A stretch of DNA of 51,238 nucleotides from Chloroflexota bacterium. GTDB lineage: Bacteria; Chloroflexota; Anaerolineae; Aggregatilineales; Phototrophicaceae. Below are positions 28,059 to 38,392 of the stretch, in pieces. The stretch covers positions 1 to 51,238 of the forward strand of contig JAPOYU010000054.1 of NCBI GenBank assembly GCA_026706395.1, given 5' to 3'. Made by a program: the position numbers and the translations under genes. The number at the start of each line of letters is the position of its first letter. The first letter of the stretch is position 1. The notes beneath the pieces were generated by a model, which was not told the origin of the DNA, made no database searches, and was given only the letters and a program-made list of their open reading frames with translations.

Positions 28059-29696
28059 TTGAACTTGCAGACTGAACGCATTGACAACCACCGAGCGCAG
28101 TTCACCATAGAGATTGAGACGGATCAATTGGAGGAAGCCAAGCGCCAAGCCGCTCGCAAGATCTCGCGACAGGTGCGAATCAAGGGCTTTCGCAAAGGCA
28201 AAGCGCCCTACCGGCTGGTTGCGCAATATGTCGGCGAGGGCGCCATTCTCGAAGAAGCGCTGGAAGCGCTCGGCGACGATCTATACAAACAGGCGCTGGA
28301 CGAAGCGGATGTTGCGCCCTATGGTCCCGGCGCTTTCGAAGACTTCAAATCTGAGCCGACGCCAACATTTGTTTTCTCAGTTCCCTTGCAGCCCGAAGTA
28401 GACCTATGTGATTATTTGGACGTCCGCCTCGACTTTGAAGAGCCGGAGGTGGGCGACGGTGAGATCGATTACGGCTTGAAGCATCTGCAAATGGGACAGG
28501 TCGAAGTGCTCGACGACGAAATCGATGTCGCGGGCCCGGGCCATCGCGTGACCATCGCGGTGGACAGCGAGTTTGTGGATGGCGATCCGCCAGACGAAGC
28601 GGAGGCGGTCGCAATAGAGGATGCCCTTACCGCTGGCGACGACCAGGCTGACGAGACCGAAGCCGATGGGCCGCCGGAGCCCTATGTGCCGAGAAAGGGC
28701 GATACCTTCGTCAAGGATGACCATACGCAAATTATCTTGGATCCAAACGAAGATCCATTTATCCACGGGTTCGTCGGCAATCTCATCGGCGTCGAGCGCG
28801 GCAGCGATGTCGAATTTGAACTGACGATCCCCGACGATGACGTGGAAGAAACCATCATCGGGCGTCAAGTGAGCTTTGTCGTCACCATCAAAGATATCGA
28901 GGCGATAGCCATTCCGGAAATGGATGACGAATTCGCCAGGCGCATGAGCCGCGAGCGTGGCGATGAAGAATCCGATCTTGCCGGCCTGCGCCAATCCATA
29001 CGCGACGAAATGACGAGAATTGCTCTCGATGATGCCAGGTCGGAATACAGCGCCAGCGTGCTGGACTTGATCGTGGACGGCGCCGAGATAGCCTATCCGG
29101 ATGTCATGCTGACCGAAGGAATCGATGACATGGTTGGCGAGTTCGAGGCGAATTTAAAACAGCGCAAGCTCAGCCTGGACCAATACTTGCGGATGTCCAA
29201 CAGTACGATGGACGCTCTGCGGGAAGAGTATCGCGAGCAGGCGACTCAGGGTTTGCGGCAAAACCTGGTCTTGCGCGAACTGTTTGACGCGCTGGATGTC
29301 GAGATCACAGAAGATCAGATCGATACCAGACTTGATAGCGTCATTGCCCGTTACGGTCCGGGCCCGGAGTTGCGCAAACTCTTTGACACGCCGCAAATGC
29401 GCGGGAACGCCCGTAACGAGCTCATGATGAATCGCCTGAATGCCCACCTACTGGCGATTGGCCGTGGCCAAGATCCAGCCGTCGCATTGGAGGAATTCGA
29501 TTCCAGGCTGGCTGCCGACGCCGAACGCGCGCGCGACCGCAGCGAAAGGTTGAGGCGCTATCGGGCCGAGGACGCCGCCACCGACAAAGATGATGCGGCC
29601 GAAAGCGAGACGGAGCGCGACGACGGGGCGCAAAGCGACGGCGCCTCGCATTTGGAAGCGCAGCCTGCCATTGAGACGCAGCGGGCCGAAGAGTAG
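28059..29696 (+). CDS. tig: Trigger factor, expanded form
   Basis: A 545-residue ribosome-associated chaperone; the usual length is about 430. The N-terminal domain carries the ribosome-docking signature IKGFRKGKAPYRL (residues ~41-53; GFRxGKxP). The FKBP-type domain is interrupted by an acidic insert (around residues 165-215, rich in Asp/Glu) before DPFIHGFVGNLIGVERG. The C-terminal helical chaperone domain follows (IRDEMTRIALDDARSEY, YLRMSNSTMDALREEY) and ends in a long acidic tail. The start is TTG at 28059 with AAGGAA six bases upstream. It precedes clpP-clpX, a common order. Confidence 0.93.
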   Translation: MNLQTERIDNHRAQFTIEIETDQLEEAKRQAARKISRQVRIKGFRKGKAPYRLVAQYVGEGAILEEALEALGDDLYKQALDEADVAPYGPGAFEDFKSEPTPTFVFSVPLQPEVDLCDYLDVRLDFEEPEVGDGEIDYGLKHLQMGQVEVLDDEIDVAGPGHRVTIAVDSEFVDGDPPDEAEAVAIEDALTAGDDQADETEADGPPEPYVPRKGDTFVKDDHTQIILDPNEDPFIHGFVGNLIGVERGSDVEFELTIPDDDVEETIIGRQVSFVVTIKDIEAIAIPEMDDEFARRMSRERGDEESDLAGLRQSIRDEMTRIALDDARSEYSASVLDLIVDGAEIAYPDVMLTEGIDDMVGEFEANLKQRKLSLDQYLRMSNSTMDALREEYREQATQGLRQNLVLRELFDALDVEITEDQIDTRLDSVIARYGPGPELRKLFDTPQMRGNARNELMMNRLNAHLLAIGRGQDPAVALEEFDSRLAADAERARDRSERLRRYRAEDAATDKDDAAESETERDDGAQSDGASHLEAQPAIETQRAEE

Positions 29697-29759
29697 ATCG
29701 ACGATGCCAGACTCGGCGGCTGTATTGCGCTGATACGAAAGAAAGGTGCGCAAACGCGA

Positions 29760-30374
29760 ATGAACCCCATCCATAATGTGATACCCATGGTGATCGAGCA
29801 GGGGAGCCGCGGCGAACGGGCTTATGATATCTACTCCCTCCTGCTCAAGGAACGGATTGTATTTGTTGGCACCGCCATCAACGACCAGATCGCGAACCTG
29901 ATCGTGGCGCAACTTTTGTTTCTGGAGCGTGAGGGTCCCGACCGCCGGATTCAGATGTATATAAATTCGCCGGGCGGAGCTGTGTATTCCGGCTTGGCCA
30001 TTTATGACTGCATGCAGCAGATCGCGGCGCCGGTCAGCACGGCTGCCGTTGGCATCACGGCGAGCTTCGGCACGGTGCTGCTGGCGGCTGGCGAAAACGG
30101 CCTGCGCCTTGCGCTTCCGAACGCGACTATTCACATGCACCAGCCCCTGGGCGGCGCGCAGGGACAGGCTTCCGACATCGTCATCCAGGCTGAAGAGATC
30201 GTACGCCTAAAGAAGCGCATCATCGACATCTTCGTCAAACACACGGGCAAGACGACGGAAGAAGTTGAGCGAGTAACTGATCGCGATGTCTACATGACGG
30301 CGCAGGAGGCGGCCGATTTTGGCCTGGTCGACTCCGTATTGCTCACTGTAGCCCGCGAAGAGGAAGGGGCTTGA
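29760..30374 (+). CDS. clpP: ATP-dependent Clp protease proteolytic subunit
   Basis: A 204-residue ClpP. The catalytic Ser is in [14 protein letters not shown], which differs from the usual GxAASMGxLLLAAG around the nucleophile; His is in [17 protein letters not shown] and Asp in [25 protein letters not shown] is the oxyanion-side signature. The start is the ATG at 29760; its Shine-Dalgarno (AAAGG) is rather distant. The clpX GTG follows the stop by one base. It forms the ClpXP protease with the next gene. Confidence 0.94.
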   Translation: MNPIHNVIPMVIEQGSRGERAYDIYSLLLKERIVFVGTAINDQIANLIVAQLLFLEREGPDRRIQMYINSPGGAVYSGLAIYDCMQQIAAPVSTAAVGITASFGTVLLAAGENGLRLALPNATIHMHQPLGGAQGQASDIVIQAEEIVRLKKRIIDIFVKHTGKTTEEVERVTDRDVYMTAQEAADFGLVDSVLLTVAREEEGA

Positions 30375-30375
30375 T

Positions 30376-31659
<1,284 letters not shown>

Positions 31660-31729
31660 ACTCAGTACATCCACCCGCAATATGAGAATGACCGGCTTAT
31701 GATAGAGTTTGTCAATTAATCGACCAGTT

Positions 31730-31754
31730 GTACGGTCAAGCCGGTGGCTCGCCC
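31730..31754. repeat. Dispersed 25-bp palindromic repeat, copy B
   Basis: Matches 25136-25160 at 21 of 25 positions, centred on AAGCCGGTGGCTCG. It lies between the convergent clpX and MBL-fold genes. The rest of the gap 31660-31831 shows no gene. Confidence 0.5.
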
Positions 31755-31831
31755 GTTCTCACCGCATTTTCCAATCAGCTGCAACTTGACTTGCTTGGCA
31801 CTGTGTCTGTCGCCTGGCAGCCACAATTCCA

Positions 31832-32455
31832 TTACTGCGTCACCGGCAGCAGAATCGCCTCGGTCTTTCCTGAAACTTGGCTCTTGAAGCTCTGCGCGTC
31901 AAGCTGGGTCGCTTCTTCGCCGGCGCCGCCCCAATTGTAGGGAATCGCCCAGCGCGGCTGCATCATGTCTACTAGACGCAGCGCTTGCTCTAATGAAAGG
32001 CGCCCGTAGCCATCAATCGGCAGGAGCACAATATCCGGACGCAGATGCGCCATATCTGGCACGAGCTCCGAATCGCCGACGTAATAGATGTCATAGTAAT
32101 CGAGCGAAATTACGAATCCCAGCCCGCGAGCCTCTGGCGGATGGCGGGGATCGCTTGGCGAATAGGCCGGCACTGCCGTAATGCTCGCGCGGCCGACGCT
32201 GATGCTCTGCCACTCTCGCAAAATAACAGCGCCGTCTATGATGCGAGCGACTGTCTCGTTGCCGATTATGACGGTATGCTCAGCGCGGATCTTTTCGACA
32301 TCGGCCGGCGAGCAGTGGTCATAGTGCTCGTGGCCGATCAGGATCACATCAGGCGCGGATTCGCGCTTGAGAACGCGCCAGGGCGCGATCTGAATGGCTG
32401 GGCTCGCGTCAATGGCAAAGCTGCCATGCCCTTGCCAGCGTATTCTGTCGATCAA
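31832..32455 (-). CDS. MBL-fold metal-dependent hydrolase (UlaG-like)
   Basis: A 207-residue metallo-beta-lactamase-fold protein. The metal site HxHxDH is in LIGHEHYDHCSP (residue ~40); later blocks are IIGNETV, YYVGDSEL (metal-binding Asp) and IPYNWGGAGEE with no standard final His visible. The group includes UlaG lactonase and many uncharacterised hydrolases; the substrate is unknown. I chose the TTG at 32455 with GAAGGA eight bases upstream; the longer frame to 32677 would run through a -10 box on the same strand. Confidence 0.78.
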   Translation of the reverse strand: MIDRIRWQGHGSFAIDASPAIQIAPWRVLKRESAPDVILIGHEHYDHCSPADVEKIRAEHTVIIGNETVARIIDGAVILREWQSISVGRASITAVPAYSPSDPRHPPEARGLGFVISLDYYDIYYVGDSELVPDMAHLRPDIVLLPIDGYGRLSLEQALRLVDMMQPRWAIPYNWGGAGEEATQLDAQSFKSQVSGKTEAILLPVTQ

Positions 32456-32533
32456 TGATGGGGTCCTTCGCTGTCGCCAGGCGGATATTCCCGCCGCTGC
32501 ACTCGTCACTAACTGAACGTTGGCTGCTACTAG

Positions 32534-32539
32534 ATTATA
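32534..32539 (-). promoter_or_regulatory. -10 element for the MBL-fold hydrolase gene
   Basis: A perfect TATAAT on the minus strand about 80 bases before the TTG start at 32455. No good -35 is seen 16-18 bases upstream, so this is tentative. Confidence 0.35.
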
Positions 32540-32679
32540 AGGTCTATTGTTGGCATCCCTCATACAGATTGTAGACCGGGTACCAGAACGACCGCGGTGT
32601 CCATTCCGGCTACACGCGGCATTCAATCTGATGTATTCTTGGCTTTCCGTGCGGGCTTCCAAATCTGTGGCAGGCAATC

Positions 32680-33945
32680 ATGCTGGTTGATGAAGCCAAG
32701 ATCTTCGTGGCAAGCGGCAAGGGCGGCGACGGCATGGTGTCCTTCCGCCGCGAAAAGTTCGTGCCGCGCGGCGGACCTTCCGGCGGCAACGGCGGGCGTG
32801 GCGGCGATGTCGTACTCAAGGCGGACGCCAGCCTCAATACGCTCTTCTTTTTCCGCAAACGCGTCCATTTCAGAGCCGGCGATGGAGTCAAGGGCGGCTC
32901 GAGCAACAAGGCCGGGGCGCATGCCGACCGGCTCGTCGTAAGTGTGCCGCCAGGCACGCTTGCGCGCGATGCCGACACTGGCGGGCTCATCGCGGATCTG
33001 GTCTCTGATGAAGCTGAGGTCACGGTGGCGCGCGGCGGGCGCGGCGGACGCGGAAACTCGCATTTCCGGTCGGCGGCGAATCAGGCGCCGCGAATGGCGG
33101 AAAAAGGCGAACCCGGCATTGAACGCTGGCTTACGCTAGAGTTGAAGCTGATCGCCGATGTTGCCCTTGTGGGCCTGCCCAACGCGGGCAAATCTACTTT
33201 GCTGTCGGTCGTGAGTAATGCCAAGCCCAAGATCGCGGATTATCCCTTTACTACCCTCGAGCCCAATCTGGGCGCGGTCATCTACGACAACAAGGACCTG
33301 GTCTTCGCCGATATTCCCGGCTTGATAGAAGGCGCTCATCTTGGCTTGGGCCTGGGTCATGCCTTCCTGCGCCACGTCCAGCGGACCCGAATCATCGTGC
33401 ACATTCTGGACGGCGCCGCCGCCGATCCCGTAGCCGACTACAATCAAATCAGGTCTGAGTTGGCGCTATTTGACGCGGACTTGGCCTCGCGGCCCGAAAT
33501 CGTGGCCGTCAACAAAATTGATTTGCCCGAGGCGCGCGAATACTGGGACCTCTTGCAGGAGACTCTAAGCGAGCGGGATATCCATGATCCGATTGCTATT
33601 TCGGCTTTGACGCGCGAGAACGTTAGGCTTTTGGTACAGCGCGTCTTTGAACGAGCCAGCAGGCTGCCGCCGCGTGAATTGCCGGCGCCGGTCGAGACGC
33701 CGACCTACGAGCTGGAAGACGAGGCGGCGCCCTTCGAGCTGGTGGCGGAAGGCGGCGTCTACTATATCCGAGGCGATCGCATTGAGCGCGCCGCCGCGAT
33801 GACCTATTGGGATTATGACGAAGCGGTGCTGCGCTTCCACAAAACGCTGGAAGCCCTTGGCGTCGCGGATGCGCTGGCGCAGGCGGGCGTGCGAAATGGC
33901 GATACGGTTTTCATCGGCGACTTTGAATTGGAGTGGTCCGATTGA
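32680..33945 (+). CDS. obg: GTPase Obg/CgtA
   Basis: A 421-residue ribosome-associated GTPase. The Obg fold, rich in glycine (GGPSGGNGGRGGDV, GGRGGRGN), spans residues ~1-157. The G domain follows: G1 GLPNAGKSTLL, G3 DIPGLIEGA, G4 NKID. The C-terminal OCT domain (~345-421) contains YYIRGDRIERAAAMTYWDYDE. All parts are complete. ATG at 32680. The stop overlaps the TTG proposed for nadD. Obg followed by nadD is a conserved order in many bacteria. Confidence 0.96.
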   Translation: MLVDEAKIFVASGKGGDGMVSFRREKFVPRGGPSGGNGGRGGDVVLKADASLNTLFFFRKRVHFRAGDGVKGGSSNKAGAHADRLVVSVPPGTLARDADTGGLIADLVSDEAEVTVARGGRGGRGNSHFRSAANQAPRMAEKGEPGIERWLTLELKLIADVALVGLPNAGKSTLLSVVSNAKPKIADYPFTTLEPNLGAVIYDNKDLVFADIPGLIEGAHLGLGLGHAFLRHVQRTRIIVHILDGAAADPVADYNQIRSELALFDADLASRPEIVAVNKIDLPEAREYWDLLQETLSERDIHDPIAISALTRENVRLLVQRVFERASRLPPRELPAPVETPTYELEDEAAPFELVAEGGVYYIRGDRIERAAAMTYWDYDEAVLRFHKTLEALGVADALAQAGVRNGDTVFIGDFELEWSD

Positions 33946-34550
33946 GGAAACAGCGAATCGGCATCTTGGGCGGCAGCTTTGACCCGCCGCAGATGGGCCA
34001 TCTGATCCTGGCCGAATACAGCCGCGAAAGCCTGCGGATGGATCACATTCTCTTCGTCCCGGTCGCCGACCACCCAGTGAAAAAGGGGGAAATCCGACTG
34101 CCCTTTGCCCATCGCCTGGCCATGCTTGAACTCGCAATTGAAGACAATCCGCGCTTTAGTATTTCACGCGTCGATGTCGACCGAGACGGACCGCATTATT
34201 CAGCCGATACGGTGAAACTCATCCGCGCCGAGTACCCGCAGGCTGATCTGTATTTTGTAATGGGAGGCGATAACCTTCGCTCTTTACCGACTTGGGAGCG
34301 AGCCCAGCAACTCTATCAGTGTTGCCGGCTTGCTGTGATGAAACGCGCTGACGAAAACATTTCCGCCGACATGCACGACGAAGTCTTGCCCGATCTGTCG
34401 AATCATGTTGACATCGTCGACGTGCCTATGCTCAGCATTTGGCTCTCCTCGACTTATGTTGTACGACGCATCCGGCAGAACCTCAGCGTGCGTTATCTGG
34501 TGCCCGACAAGGTGCTGGCGTACATTGCCGCCAACAACCTCTATCGTTAA
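33942..34550 (+). CDS. nadD: Nicotinate-nucleotide adenylyltransferase
   Basis: A 202-residue enzyme of NAD synthesis (NaMN to NaAD). The nucleotide-binding start is ILGGSFDPPQMGHLILAEY, where the first residue of the usual (H/T)xGH is Gln; the second His is kept. FVPVADHPVKK, YFVMGGDNLRSLPTWER and the C-terminal ISSTxLR-like LSSTYVVRRIRQ are recognisable. I chose the TTG at 33942 with GGAG eight bases upstream; it overlaps the obg stop. A GTG at 33933 is also possible. The Gln substitution is worth checking. Confidence 0.88.
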   Translation: MRKQRIGILGGSFDPPQMGHLILAEYSRESLRMDHILFVPVADHPVKKGEIRLPFAHRLAMLELAIEDNPRFSISRVDVDRDGPHYSADTVKLIRAEYPQADLYFVMGGDNLRSLPTWERAQQLYQCCRLAVMKRADENISADMHDEVLPDLSNHVDIVDVPMLSIWLSSTYVVRRIRQNLSVRYLVPDKVLAYIAANNLYR

Positions 34551-34555
34551 AGCCC

Positions 34556-36277
34556 ATGAAAACGACCGCGCCCTGCATATTTGTACTTGTGATGACCACG
34601 GCCTTGCTCTCCTGGTCAGCCGCTCAGGCGCCCAGGCCCATACCAACGCTGACCGTGCCGACGCTGGTCCCGCTAGATGAGGATCAAGAATTGCCTGGCG
34701 CCTTGGCAAATGAGTCGGCAGTGGCTGATATCATCGCCAACGGCGTTTTCAAAGCCGGTGTGCTTTACAATGAACCGCCGTACAGCGAGTTTACTCTCCA
34801 GGGTGATTTGCGCGGCTTCGACATTGACCTGATCCGTCTTATCGCGGAAACCTGGGGCAGCGAAGTCGAGTTCGTTCAGGTCACGAGAGAGAACGCGCTG
34901 GATAAACTGAACCGGGGCCAGGTTCACGCCGTCGCCGCGGCCTTTGTGCGCTACCGCGATCTGGACGAGCGGGTCGCCTTCAGCCACAGCTATTTGAGGG
35001 GCAGGCAAGCGATGATGGCGCGGGCGGATAGCCCATACGAATCAGTGCGCGATCTGAGGGAGCATCTCGTCGGCTACGTTGTCGGCACGCGAACGGAAAA
35101 GGCCCTGAGCCTGTGGAGCGCGCGGCTCGACTCCAGCTTGAATCTAAAATACTATCTGACCTTGGATCGCGCCTTCGCCGCTTTGGCTGGCGGCGAAACC
35201 GAGGGCTTGGCCGCGGAAGAGCAGAAGCTATTGGCTGTTTCGCAGGAGTATGCAGACCGCGTTCGGATCCTTGACGACGCCCTTGTGGAAGAACCACGCG
35301 CATTCGCCGTCAGGCGGGCTGACGGCGCCATGCGGCAGTTGCTCAGCCATAGCATTCAACTGCTGGCGAAAGACGCGCGCCTGCAGGCGCTGCATCGCGA
35401 ATACTTTCCAGAAGACGAATTCCCGCAAGATCTCATCGCGCTTTGGGACGGCATAGGCGACGAGCTGAGCCCGGCGCAGTATGCTGGCGAGCGAAGCGAC
35501 CCCAGCCGTTACACACTGCCGCATGTTTTGCGCGCCGGTGTCTTGCGCGTCGGCGCCGTGGCCGACGACAGGGCGATTAGCTCAAGCAGCCGCGAGCGCC
35601 TTGCCGCGCTCAATCGCGCGCTTGCCAACGAGCTGGGAAGGCGTTGGGGCGTTTCGGTCGAAATCGGCGAAGTCGCCGCCGCCGCCGTTCAGTCTTTGCT
35701 TGCGAGCGGCGAGCTGGATATTGCCATCGGCCTAAGGCCCGACTGGCGACTGGCAGCTGAGATGGACTTCTCGGCGCCCTACCTTCTTCATGGCGACCGC
35801 TTGATGACACCCGCCAACTCGCGGATCAGCGGCTTTAATGACCTGCGCGGTCGTATCCTCGGCGTGATTATCGGCGACGCCGGCGCGCAGGAGCGGGCGC
35901 AAGCCTGGGCTGACAGCATCAACGCCAGCGTGCGCTTCTTTCGGACGAGCGCGGACGGCGCCGCGCTAAACCTGCTGGAATTCAACAACGCGCACGCCAT
36001 CTTCGCCGACAGCTTGCAGCTAGTCCCGCATCTGCTGGCGAGTCCCAGTGCGCTGCGTTTGACCGATCGCTGGTACAGTCGGTCCTACTACGCCTTGGGC
36101 TTGCCGCTCGCTGATGTAGAGTTTCGCCTTCTGGTGGATTATACGCTGCAGGAACTCGCGCGCGACGGCACGCTCTGGGAATTGTCTGCGGATTTCATCC
36201 TGGCGGACGAACCGCCGGACTTCGAGATTGTACCTGGCGCTTCGGTCTTCGCGGGCATCAGTTTGACAGGCGCTTAG
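34556..36277 (+). CDS. Secreted protein with two tandem solute-binding (SBP_bac_3-like) domains
   Basis: A 573-residue exported protein. A signal peptide covers residues 1-~24 (CIFVLVMTTALLSW, then AAQA). Domain 1 (~55-300) has the extracellular solute-binding family 3 pattern: GVLYNEPPYSEF, GFDIDLIRLIAETWG, LDERVAFSHSYL. Domain 2 (~315-560) repeats it: GVLRVGAVADD, LANELGRRWG, GELDIAIGLRPDW, AEMDFSAPYLL, LRGRILGVI. No lipobox cysteine and no permease genes are near, so it may sense or scavenge and not feed a local ABC transporter. It starts five bases after nadD and overlaps the convergent EamA gene by 20 bases. Confidence 0.8.
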   Translation: MKTTAPCIFVLVMTTALLSWSAAQAPRPIPTLTVPTLVPLDEDQELPGALANESAVADIIANGVFKAGVLYNEPPYSEFTLQGDLRGFDIDLIRLIAETWGSEVEFVQVTRENALDKLNRGQVHAVAAAFVRYRDLDERVAFSHSYLRGRQAMMARADSPYESVRDLREHLVGYVVGTRTEKALSLWSARLDSSLNLKYYLTLDRAFAALAGGETEGLAAEEQKLLAVSQEYADRVRILDDALVEEPRAFAVRRADGAMRQLLSHSIQLLAKDARLQALHREYFPEDEFPQDLIALWDGIGDELSPAQYAGERSDPSRYTLPHVLRAGVLRVGAVADDRAISSSSRERLAALNRALANELGRRWGVSVEIGEVAAAAVQSLLASGELDIAIGLRPDWRLAAEMDFSAPYLLHGDRLMTPANSRISGFNDLRGRILGVIIGDAGAQERAQAWADSINASVRFFRTSADGAALNLLEFNNAHAIFADSLQLVPHLLASPSALRLTDRWYSRSYYALGLPLADVEFRLLVDYTLQELARDGTLWELSADFILADEPPDFEIVPGASVFAGISLTGA

Positions 36278-37187
36278 GCGGCTGCTGGCCTCGCAGCACG
36301 ATGGTAACGCCCAAGACGAGAATCAGACTGCCCGCCAACTGTGCCGGCGTCGGCGTTTCGCTGAAAATCAGGAATGCCCATATCGCGCTCAAGACGGGCA
36401 CCGACTGCGCCGTCATCGACAGCGTGGTCGGCGACATGAATCGCAAGACGAAATTCAGCGCGCCGTGCCCGATGATCTGCGCCAAGATGGCCAGCAAGAG
36501 TACCCAGAGATAGCCGCGTACATCGTATCCTATTAGCGAAACGCGGCTGACTGCGATTATCAGTAGCGTCGCCGCCGCGGCGGCCGAATAGACCAACCAG
36601 ATATAAGGGACGAAGGAGACGGCGCCTCTTACCTTGCGACCGATGATGATATAGAGCGATGCTGAGCAGGCGCTTATCACGGCCATCGCGATGCCCAGCG
36701 CCGGCTGGCCGCCGGGGATGATCGCGGGCGCGCCCGCCGTAGCGAAAGCGATCATCAAGCCGCCGGCCAGCGCCAGCGCTATCCCCAGCCAAACTAACTT
36801 GCCGAGCTTTTGCTTGAGCAGCGTCACCTCAAAAAATGCCACCCAGATCGGAATCGTCGCGATAAAAGCTTGGTTGATCAAGACGCTGATATGCTCGAGG
36901 GAGGCCACCATCAGCGCGATATTGATGCCGGACATGGCGCCCGCCGCCATAGCGAGCCAGCGGCTGCGCGCCGGCATGGCGGCGATTTCGCGCGCGCCAC
37001 GATACCAGATGTAAGGCGCGAATATGACTGCGCCGGTGACCATGCGGCCAAATGACACCAGAGCCGGCGGCATATCATACTCGAAGGCGTAACGGACGCA
37101 AATAGGACCGAATGACCAGGCAAACGCGGATACCGCCACCAGAATCCACAGATGCGCGCTCGAGGGCGCAGCGAGGTTAATTCGCAT
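36258..37187 (-). CDS. EamA/DMT-superfamily transporter 1
   Basis: A 309-residue membrane protein with two EamA repeats and about ten hydrophobic helices, starting at LWILVAVSAFAWSFGPICV. The second repeat begins near LGIAMAVISACSASLYIIIGRKV; SPTTLSMTAQSVPVLSAIWAFLIF is the typical late segment. This superfamily moves small metabolites, but the substrate cannot be read from sequence. I chose the ATG at 37187, which overlaps the upstream EamA stop by 11 bases; the longer frame lies inside that gene. The two are paralogues. Confidence 0.88.
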   Translation of the reverse strand: MRINLAAPSSAHLWILVAVSAFAWSFGPICVRYAFEYDMPPALVSFGRMVTGAVIFAPYIWYRGAREIAAMPARSRWLAMAAGAMSGINIALMVASLEHISVLINQAFIATIPIWVAFFEVTLLKQKLGKLVWLGIALALAGGLMIAFATAGAPAIIPGGQPALGIAMAVISACSASLYIIIGRKVRGAVSFVPYIWLVYSAAAAATLLIIAVSRVSLIGYDVRGYLWVLLLAILAQIIGHGALNFVLRFMSPTTLSMTAQSVPVLSAIWAFLIFSETPTPAQLAGSLILVLGVTIVLRGQQPPKRLSN

Positions 37188-38139
37188 TGACCGAAGGCCG
37201 ATTCGCCGTGCGGATTTCACCGCGACTGGCCAGGAGGACGCCGACGATGATGATGACGCTGCCGGCGATTTGCTTGGCGGGCGGCAGCTCATTGAAGACG
37301 ACCGCCGCGAGGATGGCGCTGCCGATTGGCTCTAGCTGCGAGAACATGCTGACCATGGCGGCGTGAAAATACTCCAGCAGGTAATTCAGCGACGAGTGTC
37401 CCAAAAGCTGCGGCGCTAATCCCATCGCCAGCAAGACGATATAACCCTGCGCGCGAAAGCCGGCGACCGGCGTCGAGCTGAGGGCAATGACTGCGAGAGC
37501 GCAGATAGAGGCGACCCCGTATACCAGCCAAACATAAGGAATCACGGGCAGCGTCGCCCTCAGCTTGCGCCCAATCAACATGTACACTGAGACGCTTAGC
37601 GCGCCGAGGAGGGCGAGCAGCGCGCCCGTTACGGTGGCGGCCATGTCTTCCGCTCCGCTAGCGGCCGCCGTCGCGCCGTTTAGCGGAATGCCAATGACTG
37701 CGCCGCCAGCCAGGGCGACCAGCAGCCCCAACACCACTAGGCGCGACAACCGAACGTGAAGAAATATGACTTCTAATATGGCGACCCAGATCGGTCCGGT
37801 GGAAACAATCACCACACTGACAAGCACGGTCGTATGCTGCAGAGAGGCTACCCAAGCCGTGAAGTGGAGTGCCAGGCAGATGCCGGCGAGCGCGATCAGC
37901 TTGTATTCGTCGCTCGAAAGGCGCGCGATATTCGCTCGATACCGCCGAAGCGCAATTGGCGTCAGCACAGCGGTCGCTATCAGGAGGCGCGCGCAAGCAA
38001 TCAGCAACGGCGGCATATTCTCGTCCAGCGCCAGCCGTATGAGGATGGCCGCCGACGAGGTCGCAACGATCGCCACGACAATGACGCCGTATGCCCTGAG
38101 CGGTATTGAATTAGCTTGGCTCGCCGCTTCTGATGACAA
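37177..38139 (-). CDS. EamA/DMT-superfamily transporter 2
   Basis: A 320-residue paralogue of the next gene with the same ten-helix layout. VIVVAIVATSSAAILIRLAL is the first helix; LGALSVSVYMLIGRKLRATLPVIPYVWLVYG matches the same place in transporter 1, and FHAAMVSMFSQLEPIGSAIL the late segment. I chose the TTG at 38139 with GGAG seven bases upstream; a TTG at 38166 is in frame but has no clear ribosome site. The pair is translationally coupled and may act as a heterodimer, an inference only. Confidence 0.86.
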   Translation of the reverse strand: MSSEAASQANSIPLRAYGVIVVAIVATSSAAILIRLALDENMPPLLIACARLLIATAVLTPIALRRYRANIARLSSDEYKLIALAGICLALHFTAWVASLQHTTVLVSVVIVSTGPIWVAILEVIFLHVRLSRLVVLGLLVALAGGAVIGIPLNGATAAASGAEDMAATVTGALLALLGALSVSVYMLIGRKLRATLPVIPYVWLVYGVASICALAVIALSSTPVAGFRAQGYIVLLAMGLAPQLLGHSSLNYLLEYFHAAMVSMFSQLEPIGSAILAAVVFNELPPAKQIAGSVIIIVGVLLASRGEIRTANRPSVNAN

Positions 38140-38164
38140 TGTTGGTCTCCGATTTCCGACTGCC

Positions 38165-38193
38165 AATATCCGTGCGAATCAAAGAAATTGCAA
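38165..38193 (-). promoter_or_regulatory. Possible promoter of the EamA pair
   Basis: On the minus strand TTGCAA (38193-38188), 17 bases, then GATATT (38170-38165); each matches four of six. Transcription would start just before the TTG at 38139. Weak evidence. Confidence 0.3.
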
Positions 38194-38313
38194 GTAAGAA
38201 TTGCTGCATCGCCTTAGCGTCATCGTTCGCTTCCGCGCTCAACGGGTCTATGATATCCTGATTCGCGCGAGTACAATTCGGACCCTGCGTCCGCCCGCGA
38301 GTCGACCGAGAAT

Positions 38314-38343
38314 TGGACATCGCCTGGCGTGGCGTGCTAAAAT
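38314..38343 (+). promoter_or_regulatory. Promoter of the superoxide dismutase genes
   Basis: TGGACA (38314-38319; five of six), an 18-base spacer, TAAAAT (38338-38343; five of six), about 50 bases before the first SOD start. Confidence 0.6.
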
Positions 38344-38392
38344 AGCAGTCGTACGATTGAGGTGTCCAAGTTCATAAGGAGCGAGTTGAATC

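Noticed and set aside
31728..31940. Small plus-strand frame of 70 codons after clpX
   Set aside because: It overlaps the dispersed palindrome and the 3' end of the MBL-fold gene and shows no domain or ribosome site.
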